NCBI GenBank assembly: GCA_030690415.1
Contig: JAUYGZ010000015.1
Location: forward strand, 1 to 40,911
DNA length: 40,911 nt
Direction: 5' to 3'
From: a bacterium
GTDB taxonomy: Bacteria > Patescibacteriota > Gracilibacteria > JAUYGZ01
Below are positions 23,524 to 31,369 of this stretch, one piece after another (position 1 is the stretch's first letter; each line of letters begins with the position of its first letter). A program made the translations under genes and the position numbers. The notes below the pieces were generated by a model, which searched no databases, was not told the DNA's origin, and saw only the letters and a program-made list of their open reading frames with translations.

Positions 23524-24651
23524 CTATCCGGTGATAAGTCTCAGAATATCATTATAGGTAACCGCTAAAATAAGAATGATGATAATCAAAAACCCAATGG
23601 CGTGAATTCGTGCTTCCCAAGTGGGGTTGGGTCTCTTGCGGGTAATGATTTCAAACACGATCGAAAGAAAACGTCCTCCATCCAAAGCCGGAATTGGAAG
23701 AACATTAATCGCCCCAAGTGAAATCGAGAGTAATGCCATGAGCTTAAGTACTTCCCAAATCCCTCCTGACTGGGTCGCCATATGAGTCAACTGAGCAATG
23801 CCAACAGGTCCTGATATTTGGTCAGAGACCTGGAAGCTGGTGAACAAATCTACAAGGACCTGTACAAAAAGCTTCATGGTCAGAATGGAAAGTCTTCCTA
23901 CTTCATATCCCGCCTGGACAAGTGCCTGAGGAAAGGAGTAGGAAACCTCGTGGATTTCATCGACCCGGGGAGCATCAGAGATGACCACACCAATGTGACC
24001 TTCAGTACTCACCGGAACTGATAGGTTCAATTGACCGCCATCCCTCAAAACGGTAACCAGTACACTTTTCCCAGCATGATCCTGGACAACAGCGACAAAC
24101 TCATCATTTGATCGAACTGGAAGCTGATCAGCTGATAGGATGACATCATTGACAACGAGGCCAGCTTCATCGGCCTGTGAATCTTCCGCAAAATCTGTTA
24201 TCAGAACCTGATCTTCAGCGATAATAACCCCCTGATCTCGATAGTATTGAAAGTCCTCTTGTGTAGCAATAAAGGGCTTCGTGCCAACCGTGAAAAGAAG
24301 GACCAAAATGACGTAGCCCAAAAGAAAATTCATCAGAACACCACCTAGGATAATGATGGTTCTGGCGGGTATACTCTTACTCCCAAAACTCCCCTTCTGC
24401 TTCCACATCTCTTTCTCAGAACTATCCTCTCCAAACATGCGAACAAATCCTCCAAATGGAATCCAATTCAGGCTGTACAAAGTTCCTTTCTTATCGGTCC
24501 AAAGTCCCTTTGCCCGGGGAGGAAGTCCCATCCCAAACTCATCTATCTTCACTCCACATTTACGGGCTGCAAAAAAATGACCGAACTCATGGACGAGAAT
24601 TAATATGGAGAACAAAAGAAGAAAAACGAGAATACTGATCAGATAACTCAT
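23524..24651 (-). CDS. rseP: Site-2 intramembrane zinc protease (RseP/M50 family)
   Basis: The active site HEFGH is at residues 21-25 in the first membrane helix, and the second zinc-site motif NVLPIPALDGGRFL lies near residue 310. A single PDZ-like domain (about 150-220; ADEAGLVVNDVILSADQLPVRS) separates the membrane parts. At 375 residues it fits the one-PDZ type. RseP-type enzymes release anti-sigma factors or clear signal peptides; the substrate here is unknown. It sits between frr and comM; frr-rseP proximity is a frequent bacterial arrangement. Confidence 0.94.
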   Translation of the reverse strand: MSYLISILVFLLLFSILILVHEFGHFFAARKCGVKIDEFGMGLPPRAKGLWTDKKGTLYSLNWIPFGGFVRMFGEDSSEKEMWKQKGSFGSKSIPARTIIILGGVLMNFLLGYVILVLLFTVGTKPFIATQEDFQYYRDQGVIIAEDQVLITDFAEDSQADEAGLVVNDVILSADQLPVRSNDEFVAVVQDHAGKSVLVTVLRDGGQLNLSVPVSTEGHIGVVISDAPRVDEIHEVSYSFPQALVQAGYEVGRLSILTMKLFVQVLVDLFTSFQVSDQISGPVGIAQLTHMATQSGGIWEVLKLMALLSISLGAINVLPIPALDGGRFLSIVFEIITRKRPNPTWEARIHAIGFLIIIILILAVTYNDILRLITG

Positions 24652-24713
24652 AATAATGTGAAATGAAGGAGCAAAACACGATAGCTCCTGAAAGAAATAA
24701 AAAATGTTAAGGA

Positions 24714-25265
24714 TTAGACGGTCATGATATCTTTTTCCTTCGTCTTTGCGAGTTCATCGATTTTCGTATTGGATTTGTTGACACTCTCCTGAAGCTCTTT
24801 CTCCATAGCCTTGGCCTCATCCTCAGAGATTTCCTTATCTTTCAGCTGAGTCTGGATAGTCGAGTGAGCCTTTTGACGTGCGCTTCGAACAGAAATTTTA
24901 GACTCCTCAGCTTTCGCATAGGCAACCCTAACCAATTCCTTACGTCGTTCCTCAGTCGGTTGAGGGATCGTAATCCGGACAACAACCCCATCATTCTGAG
25001 GGTTAAGACCAAGATCAGATTGATCTCGAATAGCCTTTTCAATGGATGCAAGAACTGCTTTATCCCAGGGTTGGATAAGGATCGTTTTGGGATCTGGTGT
25101 CGTGATCGTGGCAAGATTTTTGATAGGTTGGACCATATCATAAGCAGAGACATGCACCCCCTCCACCATTGAGGTACTGGCACGACCGACCTGCATTTTT
25201 GAAAACTCTTCTTCGAGATAAAGAATAGATCCCTGGAAAAGCTTCTCTGCGGATTGAAGATCCAT
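24714..25265 (-). CDS. frr: Ribosome recycling factor
   Basis: Splits post-termination ribosomes together with EF-G. The 183-residue length and motifs are typical: VGRASTSMVEGVHVSAYDM, the central LATITTPDPKTILIQPWDK, IRDQSDLGLNPQNDG (partly VVVRITIPQPTEERRKELV) and the C-terminal long helix. pyrH, the usual neighbour, is absent. On the minus strand a TATACT at 25303-25298 may be its -10, giving a leader of about 26 nt. Confidence 0.97.
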   Translation of the reverse strand: MDLQSAEKLFQGSILYLEEEFSKMQVGRASTSMVEGVHVSAYDMVQPIKNLATITTPDPKTILIQPWDKAVLASIEKAIRDQSDLGLNPQNDGVVVRITIPQPTEERRKELVRVAYAKAEESKISVRSARQKAHSTIQTQLKDKEISEDEAKAMEKELQESVNKSNTKIDELAKTKEKDIMTV

Positions 25266-25370
25266 AAAAGGAATGAGATGAGTGATAAAACGAAAACAGT
25301 ATACCTTGTTCAGAAAAAAATACGAAAGTTCTTCAAACCGGATAACAGAAGGGAGAAATATGGCTGAAAG

Positions 25371-26375
25371 CTAACTCAAAGAGAGCTCACCGGAAAGATC
25401 AGCCTCCATAATCTTTTGAATACGGTCAACCCGGGTTGTCTGACTCAAAACCCACATCAGTTTGGTCAAAGTAGCCTCAGTCGTCATATCATGGGAGGAA
25501 ATAGCACCAGCATTCAATGCCTTATAGCCACCTTCATAAGCACGAAGATTCGTGATCCCCCGCTCCATCTGATTCGCCAAAACGACCGGAATACCGGCAT
25601 CAGTAGCCCTCTCGATCTGAGGGATAATACTCTGCGTCAAAAATGGAACATTTCCAGGACCAAAACCTTCGATCATGATGCCCTTCGCTCCGCGCTCTAT
25701 AACTCGATCTATGATCTCAGGATGAAAGCCCGGAAACATCTTAAGAAGCGAAACATTGGTTTCAAACTCTGGCTGAAAATGAAGGACCCTCTTTCGCCTT
25801 CTTTTTCTCCAGTCAAAAAGTACCGTTGGACGACCCAGCTCACCGAGAAAAGGGAAGTTCGGGGAATGAAAAACATCAACAAATGACTCGTGATGCTTTT
25901 TTGCACGATTACCACGAATGATACGGTTCGCGAAAACAATACACACCTCAGCAATATCCAGAGCAGCAGTAAGACAAGCATAAATCAGGTTATTTCGCCC
26001 GTCAGCCCCCAGCTCGCCCAAAGGAATCAACGATCCTGTCATCACGATGGGCTTACTGAGGTTTTGAAGAGCAAAAGAAAGGGCGGATGCGCTATACGCC
26101 ATGGTATCCGTCCCCTGAGTAATGACAAAGCCATCATAGTGATCATAGAGTTCGAATATATTCTTCGCTAATGTTGTCCAGTCAGGAGGCTCCATATTGG
26201 AGCTGTCGATATTCATCACCATCCGAAAATCCAGCTTGATTTCCTTTTGAAGCTCAGGAATATCACGCAAAAGATCACTGACATGGGTCGCGGGACGAAG
26301 TGCTCCCGTACCAGGGTCCCGAATCATCCCGATCGTACCTCCGGCGAACAAAATACAGATATGTGGTCGAGCCAT
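25371..26375 (-). CDS. ansA: L-asparaginase (type I-like)
   Basis: Hydrolyses asparagine to aspartate and ammonia. The first catalytic threonine T14 is in FAGGTIGM, and the second triad part T89-D90 in ITQGTDTMAYSA; the lysine-equivalent region is GELGADGRNNLIYA. With 334 residues and no signal peptide it is the cytoplasmic type. Possible relation to archaeal GatD cannot be excluded, but no GatE is seen. It is separated by more than 100 bp from both neighbours. Confidence 0.92.
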   Translation of the reverse strand: MARPHICILFAGGTIGMIRDPGTGALRPATHVSDLLRDIPELQKEIKLDFRMVMNIDSSNMEPPDWTTLAKNIFELYDHYDGFVITQGTDTMAYSASALSFALQNLSKPIVMTGSLIPLGELGADGRNNLIYACLTAALDIAEVCIVFANRIIRGNRAKKHHESFVDVFHSPNFPFLGELGRPTVLFDWRKRRRKRVLHFQPEFETNVSLLKMFPGFHPEIIDRVIERGAKGIMIEGFGPGNVPFLTQSIIPQIERATDAGIPVVLANQMERGITNLRAYEGGYKALNAGAISSHDMTTEATLTKLMWVLSQTTRVDRIQKIMEADLSGELSLS

Positions 26376-26498
26376 GAACAGAATGAAAGGACACTCATTC
26401 TACGATCATATTCCTCAGGTGAAAAGAAAATGATGCGAAATAAGAAGGAGATGATTGTCTAGAAAAGCGGATGGCTGATCGGATGGATCTACAACAGA

Positions 26499-27653
26499 TT
26501 ATCCTAAGACCTTCCTCAAGTCTCCAACCCGATTCATCTGCTCCCATGGAAATTCAGCTCGTCCAAAATGACCGTAGGTGGAGGTGGCAGAGTAAATTGG
26601 TCTGAGAAGGTCTAGTTCAATGATGATCCCGGCCGGTGTTAAATCAAAACACTCGCGAATTGCCAGCTCGAGCTTCTTATGATCAACGTTTCCGGTACCA
26701 AAGGTATCGACGAATACAGAAACCGGCTCAGGAAACCCAATCGCGTACGACAGCTGGACTTCGCAGCGATTGGAATATCCCGCCGCCACAATATTTTTCG
26801 CAATATACCGAGCCATGTAAGCGCCTGATCGATCCTGCTTATTTGGATGTTTGCCGGAAAACGCCCCTCCCCCATGTCGACCCATCCCACCATAGGTATC
26901 AACAATAATCTTCCGCCCCGTGAGGCCGGTGTCGCCATGAGGACCGCCGACGACGAACTTCCCTGTTTCATTGACCAGAAATCGTGTCTTCTCATCCAGG
27001 AATTCTCCACATATTGGCCTGATAACCTGCTCAATAATATCCTTCTTAATGTGATCATGAGAAATCCCTTCATGATGCTGTGCTGCGACAACAACGGTGT
27101 CCACTCGTAAGGGCTTGCCCAGTTCGCTGTACTCAATCGTCACCTGAGCCTTCCCATCGGGACGAAGGTATTCAATCTGACGAGAATGACGGACATCAGC
27201 AAGTTTCCGCGTCAATCCATGAGCCAGCATAATGGGCAAGGGCATCAGCTCCGGTGTCTCATCACAGGCGTAGCCAAACATCATCCCCTGATCCCCAGCC
27301 CCCTGGGCTTTGTGAAGACTCAAATCGTTTCGTTCACCCCGGGCAATATCAGGACTCTGCTCATCTATGGCTGAAACCACCGCGCAGCTCTGATAATCAA
27401 TCCCGAAGGCCGGATCAGTGTATCCAATCTTCATCAGCGTGTCTCTGACGATTTTCGTCACATCCACATAAGTCGAAGTCGTAATCTCGCCTCCTACGAC
27501 GACCAATCCCGTCGTTGTAAACACCTCACAGCAACAGGCGCCCTGGGGATCGTCTTTCAAGACAGCATCAAGCACCGCGTCAGAAATCTGATCGCAGATC
27601 TTGTCGGGATGGCCTTCGGTGACGGATTCGGAAGTGAAGAAGTAATTTGGCAT
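26499..27653 (-). CDS. metK: S-adenosylmethionine synthetase
   Basis: Makes SAM from methionine and ATP. The motifs are complete: [17 protein letters not shown] (first half residues 6-18), [12 protein letters not shown], and [19 protein letters not shown]. The ATG at 27653 gives 384 residues, matching the family; the open extension upstream is read-through of heptamer repeats. The start codon is preceded by one base and then by an inverted terminal sequence of the repeat element at 27655-28087, which separates it from ahcY. Confidence 0.97.
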   Translation of the reverse strand: MPNYFFTSESVTEGHPDKICDQISDAVLDAVLKDDPQGACCCEVFTTTGLVVVGGEITTSTYVDVTKIVRDTLMKIGYTDPAFGIDYQSCAVVSAIDEQSPDIARGERNDLSLHKAQGAGDQGMMFGYACDETPELMPLPIMLAHGLTRKLADVRHSRQIEYLRPDGKAQVTIEYSELGKPLRVDTVVVAAQHHEGISHDHIKKDIIEQVIRPICGEFLDEKTRFLVNETGKFVVGGPHGDTGLTGRKIIVDTYGGMGRHGGGAFSGKHPNKQDRSGAYMARYIAKNIVAAGYSNRCEVQLSYAIGFPEPVSVFVDTFGTGNVDHKKLELAIRECFDLTPAGIIIELDLLRPIYSATSTYGHFGRAEFPWEQMNRVGDLRKVLG

Positions 27654-27654
27654 A

Positions 27655-28087
27655 GTTTGCTGGTTACTGGTTACTGGTTTCTGGTTATTGGTTGCTGGAA
27701 GTAAGAGTCTGAATAAAGCGGTTGAGCTGTTTCCCAACAATATCATATTCTGAAACAAAATACTGAAATCTTTTTTCTTCCATGAGTTCTGAATCCTTCA
27801 AAAAATCAAGATTAAAAAGAATTTCATCATTAGAACCAATAGCCGTTCTTAAAAAATTAACCTTATCTTTATTGGACTTATTTCTCATAAGGCCTTCTCG
27901 AATATTGGAAGGAATCGAGCGCGATGCTCTTCTCATCTGATCTGAAAGATCATAACGAAGATATGAAGGAAGAGTGAGTGAAAAATGATGGATCTCAATT
28001 GCCAATCGATACGACCGCTGATAAACATCAATTTTCTTTATATCCATATCAATAAAACCAATAACCAGCAACCAAAAACCAGCAAAC
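27655..28087. mobile_element. Candidate IVP-type element: four-helix-bundle gene flanked by inverted heptamer repeats
   Basis: The outer ends are an 11-bp perfect inverted repeat, GTTTGCTGGTT at 27655-27665 and AACCAGCAAAC at 28077-28087. Inside each end run degenerate heptamers (TGGTTAC type to about 27697; AACCAGC type from about 28052), again in inverted orientation. The unit fits exactly between ahcY (4 bp before its stop) and metK (1 bp before its ATG). The internal gene uses a stop codon inside the left heptamers. No target duplication or transposase is visible; mobility is inferred from the symmetry. Confidence 0.6.
27685..28047 (-). CDS. Four-helix-bundle protein (23S rRNA intervening-sequence/S23 family)
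   Basis: The 120-residue protein has the family core [20 protein letters not shown] followed by [19 protein letters not shown]. Members were first seen in intervening sequences of 23S rRNA genes and are related to the Avd protein of diversity-generating retroelements; their function is not established. The start at 28047 (MDIKK) follows heptamer repeats, and the last residues SSNQ and the TAA stop are encoded by the other heptamer tract. It interrupts the adjacent methyl-cycle genes. Confidence 0.85.
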   Translation of the reverse strand: MDIKKIDVYQRSYRLAIEIHHFSLTLPSYLRYDLSDQMRRASRSIPSNIREGLMRNKSNKDKVNFLRTAIGSNDEILFNLDFLKDSELMEEKRFQYFVSEYDIVGKQLNRFIQTLTSSNQ

Positions 28088-28091
28088 CCTC

Positions 28092-29342
28092 TTACGTTCC
28101 CTGTTGCCACAAATCTAGATAGACCACCTGCTCCTTCGTCAACACATCAATACCCACCCCCATCGCCTCCAGCTGCATCTTTGCAATCGTATCATCAATT
28201 TCCGCTGGCAAAACATGAACCCCGGCAGACAATTTTCCCTTGTTGTTCACCAGATACTCGCAGGCTAGGGCTTGACCGCAAAAACTGAGGCTCATGACCT
28301 CACTGGGATGTCCCTCAGCAGAGACCAGATTGACTAAACGCCCCTCCCCGGCAACAAAAATGACCTTGTCAGCAAAGGTATACTCATCCAGATAATGACG
28401 CACACGTCGTTTCGAATTTGCCTTCTCTTCCAATACCTTCAGGTTAATCTCACTGTCAAAATGACCTGAGTTGGCCAGAATCACTCCATCCTTCATCTGC
28501 TCCATATGATGCCCGTCAATGACATGGATATTCCCCGTCACCGTAATGTAAATATCACCCTCCGTCACGGCGTCCATCATCGGCATAACCCGAAATCCAT
28601 CCATTTTCGCCTGCAGAGCAGTGAAACTATCAACCTCCGTCACGATCACGTTTGCTCCCATACCTCTTGCTCTCATGGCAACTCCCTTACCACAGCTCCC
28701 GTATCCCACGACCACCAGCACTTTACCAGCCAACAAGATATTGGTAGATCGCAGCAAACCATCTAAAGTTGACTGACCCGTCCCATAATAATTATCCATG
28801 AGGTGCTTGGTTTTATTATCGTTCACCGCAATCACGGGGAACTTCAAAGCACCATATCGCTCCATGGCTCTCAATCGTTGTATGCCGGTGGTCGTTTCTT
28901 CACATCCTCCGATAACAGTCTTCAGCAAGTGAGGATAGTTCGCATGAAGTTCTGTCACCAGATCACAACCATCATCAATCGTAATATCTGGCTTCTCATC
29001 AAGAACCGACCTTAAAAAAGCATAATACTCCTCATTCGTTTCGCCCTTGTAAGCAAATACTTCAACACCATCTTCCTCTGCTAAAGCCGCGGCGACATCG
29101 TCCTGAGTGGAGAGTGGATTGCAGCCGGTGATGACAACCTTGGCGCCACCATCTCTCAAAGTTCGAACCAAAACAGCGGTTTCCTTCGTCACGTGCAAGG
29201 CCATACCGATCGTGAGGCCCTGAAAAGGCTTCTCGGTAGTGAACCGTTCCCGAACCTTCATCAAAGCGCTCATGTGCCGCTCAGCGAGCTCAATATTCAA
29301 ACGACCTTGATTTACCTGTTCAGGATATCTGACCTGGGACAT
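28092..29342 (-). CDS. ahcY: Adenosylhomocysteinase
   Basis: Reversibly hydrolyses S-adenosylhomocysteine to adenosine and homocysteine with tightly bound NAD. The Rossmann motif GYGSCGKGVAMRARGMGA, the substrate residues in DNYYGTGQST, and NSGHFDSEI are present. At 416 residues it is the shorter form lacking the about 40-residue insertion of many bacterial and eukaryotic enzymes, and it ends in LDLWQQGT without the C-terminal KPxxYRY tail. It lies between the adenosine kinase-like gene and metK, forming a methyl-cycle cluster. Confidence 0.95.
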   Translation of the reverse strand: MSQVRYPEQVNQGRLNIELAERHMSALMKVRERFTTEKPFQGLTIGMALHVTKETAVLVRTLRDGGAKVVITGCNPLSTQDDVAAALAEEDGVEVFAYKGETNEEYYAFLRSVLDEKPDITIDDGCDLVTELHANYPHLLKTVIGGCEETTTGIQRLRAMERYGALKFPVIAVNDNKTKHLMDNYYGTGQSTLDGLLRSTNILLAGKVLVVVGYGSCGKGVAMRARGMGANVIVTEVDSFTALQAKMDGFRVMPMMDAVTEGDIYITVTGNIHVIDGHHMEQMKDGVILANSGHFDSEINLKVLEEKANSKRRVRHYLDEYTFADKVIFVAGEGRLVNLVSAEGHPSEVMSLSFCGQALACEYLVNNKGKLSAGVHVLPAEIDDTIAKMQLEAMGVGIDVLTKEQVVYLDLWQQGT

Positions 29343-29432
29343 AAAGAAAGGAGTGATGGAATTGATCGAGTGTCTACTTTTCCCGATTTGATTGGGAAGT
29401 CAGAGGGATTGTACTTACATAACGAGAAATAA

Positions 29433-30359
29433 TCAACTCATTGAAGTCACCATCCTCTCCTCAACATCATCTATCCTAAACCGATGATTCTGTGTCCCTT
29501 TTTCTTCCACCGCAAACGAAGCCACAGCACATCCGTACCGACAGGACTCGATGATCCCGAGTCCATTTTGCAAACCATACAAAAGTCCAGCCCGAAAAGC
29601 GTCGCCAGCTCCAGTGGGATCAAGAACATTCAACTCTGAAACAGCAGAAACATTTTCAACACCTTCCTGAGACAAGATTTCAACTCCCTTATGACCTTTT
29701 GTGACCAGCACATAAGGAAGAACTCCGAGAATCATCTCCAAATTGAGTCCGGTTTTTTGTTGAAACATTTCCCATTCATAGTCATTCAGCACCAATCCAT
29801 CCGCTCCCCGGATACAGGCGGTAAGTTCATCGCCAGACAAAGCATTCATCGCTTGTCCGGGATCGAACCAAAAATGCCAACCTTGAGCCTGACAGTACTT
29901 CACATGCGAAACCATAGCCTTTGGGTCATCGGGTGAAATCATCACCAAATTCGGTTCAGATGAAACAACGGAAAGTGACTGCTCATGTGCTCTCCCCATC
30001 GCCCCTGGATGAAATGCCGTGATCTGATTATCCTTCACATCAGTCATGATAAAAGCCTGAGCCGTATGTTCATCGCGCAACTGCAAGAGACAATCCGTCT
30101 CCATGCCCCATTCCTGAATCCTCTTCAAATAGGATTCAAAATCATGACCAACCGTGGCCACAATGGTCGGACGCAGCCCAAGCAAGGATAAATTGTAGGC
30201 GATATTCCCCGCCGTACCTCCAAATTCACGTCGCAGTGAATCCACATTGAAGGCCACATTCAGCATGCGCACCTTTTCAGGAAGGATGTGATTCCGAAAT
30301 TCATCACGGAAGACCATGATGTGGTCGAAAGCGAGAGAGCCGGTGAGAACGATGGACAT
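29433..30359 (-). CDS. PfkB-family kinase, probable adenosine kinase
   Basis: The 308-residue protein shows the N-terminal GGTAGNIAYNLSLLG motif and the C-terminal DPTGAGDAFRAGLL with the catalytic aspartate, the PfkB (ribokinase) signatures. Placement directly upstream of ahcY and metK suggests adenosine as substrate, because its removal pulls SAH hydrolysis forward. The FEFGGTAGN-like region (RREFGGTAGN) is typical of the adenosine kinase branch, but sequence alone does not exclude another sugar or nucleoside. Confidence 0.85.
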   Translation of the reverse strand: MSIVLTGSLAFDHIMVFRDEFRNHILPEKVRMLNVAFNVDSLRREFGGTAGNIAYNLSLLGLRPTIVATVGHDFESYLKRIQEWGMETDCLLQLRDEHTAQAFIMTDVKDNQITAFHPGAMGRAHEQSLSVVSSEPNLVMISPDDPKAMVSHVKYCQAQGWHFWFDPGQAMNALSGDELTACIRGADGLVLNDYEWEMFQQKTGLNLEMILGVLPYVLVTKGHKGVEILSQEGVENVSAVSELNVLDPTGAGDAFRAGLLYGLQNGLGIIESCRYGCAVASFAVEEKGTQNHRFRIDDVEERMVTSMS

Positions 30360-30391
30360 AATATCCAGAAAAGAATTCTAGTACACGCACC

Positions 30392-30805
30392 TCATTGCCC
30401 TCCATCCTGCTCATCCAACCACTCCTGAAGAAAATGCTGCGCCGCCAGGGAATCCACATGACCCCGCTGTTCCCTGGCCTTCATCCCCATATCATGAAGC
30501 TTCTGAATGGCCATTTTCGAAGTATAACGTTCATCAATCATCTCGATCGGCAAATCAAAGCGATCCATAAGTTCATCATAAAAATCCATAAGCTCATCAT
30601 GAATAGTCCCGACTTCTCCTCGTTGGCGGTACGGCATACCGAGCAGGATTTGCTCAATCTGATCATGGAGAATGATTTTGCCCACATCCTCGTAAAGAAA
30701 ATCAGTATTCTTCAAAACTGCGCGAGCAAAGGCAATACCCGACTCTGTGGATCCAACAGCCGTACCGATTCGCTTCAGTCCGAAATCAAGTGCTAGAACA
30801 TTCAT
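30392..30805 (-). CDS. ruvX: RuvX/YqgF family RNase H-fold nuclease (putative Holliday junction resolvase / pre-16S rRNA nuclease)
   Basis: The 137-residue protein has the family landmarks: ALDFGLKRIGTAVG at the N-terminus with the first catalytic aspartate, ILLGMPYRQRGEVG, IEMIDERYTSKMA with the acidic E, and GHVDSLAAQHFLQEWL with the last aspartate. Family members process the 5' end of 16S rRNA or cut Holliday junctions. It lies 11 bp downstream of rplI. Confidence 0.93.
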   Translation of the reverse strand: MNVLALDFGLKRIGTAVGSTESGIAFARAVLKNTDFLYEDVGKIILHDQIEQILLGMPYRQRGEVGTIHDELMDFYDELMDRFDLPIEMIDERYTSKMAIQKLHDMGMKAREQRGHVDSLAAQHFLQEWLDEQDGGQ

Positions 30806-30816
30806 GATCAGGAGTA

Positions 30817-31263
30817 CTATTCCCCCTCGAGTGCTACATCAGCCTTGATCTCTACGACCTGACCATCTAACTGCACTCCAATGGCGTGCTCACCAATTTT
30901 TTTGATATGTGCCATGACGATCTGCTCAGGCTCAACCTCAATAGAATACTCTTCCATGATCGCATCAACGACATCCTGCTCCAGTAAGGCCTTAAAGAGC
31001 GTCCCCTTCTCTGAAGCCTTCCCGGAAAGATGGATAACAGCTCCAGAGAGTGCCCTTGCGTGAGCAGAAGCATCACTGGAAGCCATTTTTACAGCCTCAC
31101 GTTTCGCGACAATCGTATTCCTCATGCGATCAATCATTTCAGTGGTAGCCTGCTGAGCCAAGCCTTTAGGCATAAGATAATTTCTGAAGTACCCGGACTT
31201 CACATTAGCCAGACTATTCTTCTGACCAAGGTCAGGGACATCTTGAGTAAGGAGGACGTACAT
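30817..31263 (-). CDS. rplI: 50S ribosomal protein L9
   Basis: The 148-residue protein starts with the L9 signature (VLLTQDVPDLGQKNSLANVKSGYFRNYLMP, first part residues 3-12) and has the linker helix and C-terminal domain (GTLFKALLEQDVVDAIMEE). L9 is missing from some CPR lineages, so its presence helps placement. Its ATG is preceded directly by CTAACTC heptamers, with no Shine-Dalgarno sequence. Confidence 0.96.
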   Translation of the reverse strand: MYVLLTQDVPDLGQKNSLANVKSGYFRNYLMPKGLAQQATTEMIDRMRNTIVAKREAVKMASSDASAHARALSGAVIHLSGKASEKGTLFKALLEQDVVDAIMEEYSIEVEPEQIVMAHIKKIGEHAIGVQLDGQVVEIKADVALEGE

Positions 31264-31290
31264 GGGAGGGGAGTTAGGAGTTAGGAGTGG
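31264..31290. repeat. Heptamer tandem repeat abutting the rplI start
   Basis: Read in the direction of rplI the leader is CCACTC, CTAACTC, CTAACTC and CCCTCCC followed by ATG. The heptamer CTAACTC is the same type as the longer tract at 35057-35116. Confidence 0.75.
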
Positions 31291-31362
31291 AGTAGAGACG
31301 CATTGCTATGCGTCTGTACGAGGAGTTGGGTAGAGACGTTTTGACAAAACGTCTGTACGAGG
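31291..31362. repeat. Two tandem hairpin units upstream of rplI
   Basis: Two 38-bp units share the flanks GTAGAGACG and CGTCTGTACGAGGAG. Each folds: AGACGCAT/ATGCGTCT at 31296-31315 and AGACGTTTT/AAAACGTCT at 31334-31354. The upper stems differ between units but remain self-complementary. No gene lies in the 106-bp gap between rplI and the 31370 gene. Confidence 0.85.
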
Positions 31363-31369
31363 AGAGAAA

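Noticed and set aside
27654-27758. N-terminal extension of metK to 27758
   Set aside because: The extra residues read through heptamer repeats and the neighbouring gene; MetK homology starts exactly at the ATG at 27653.
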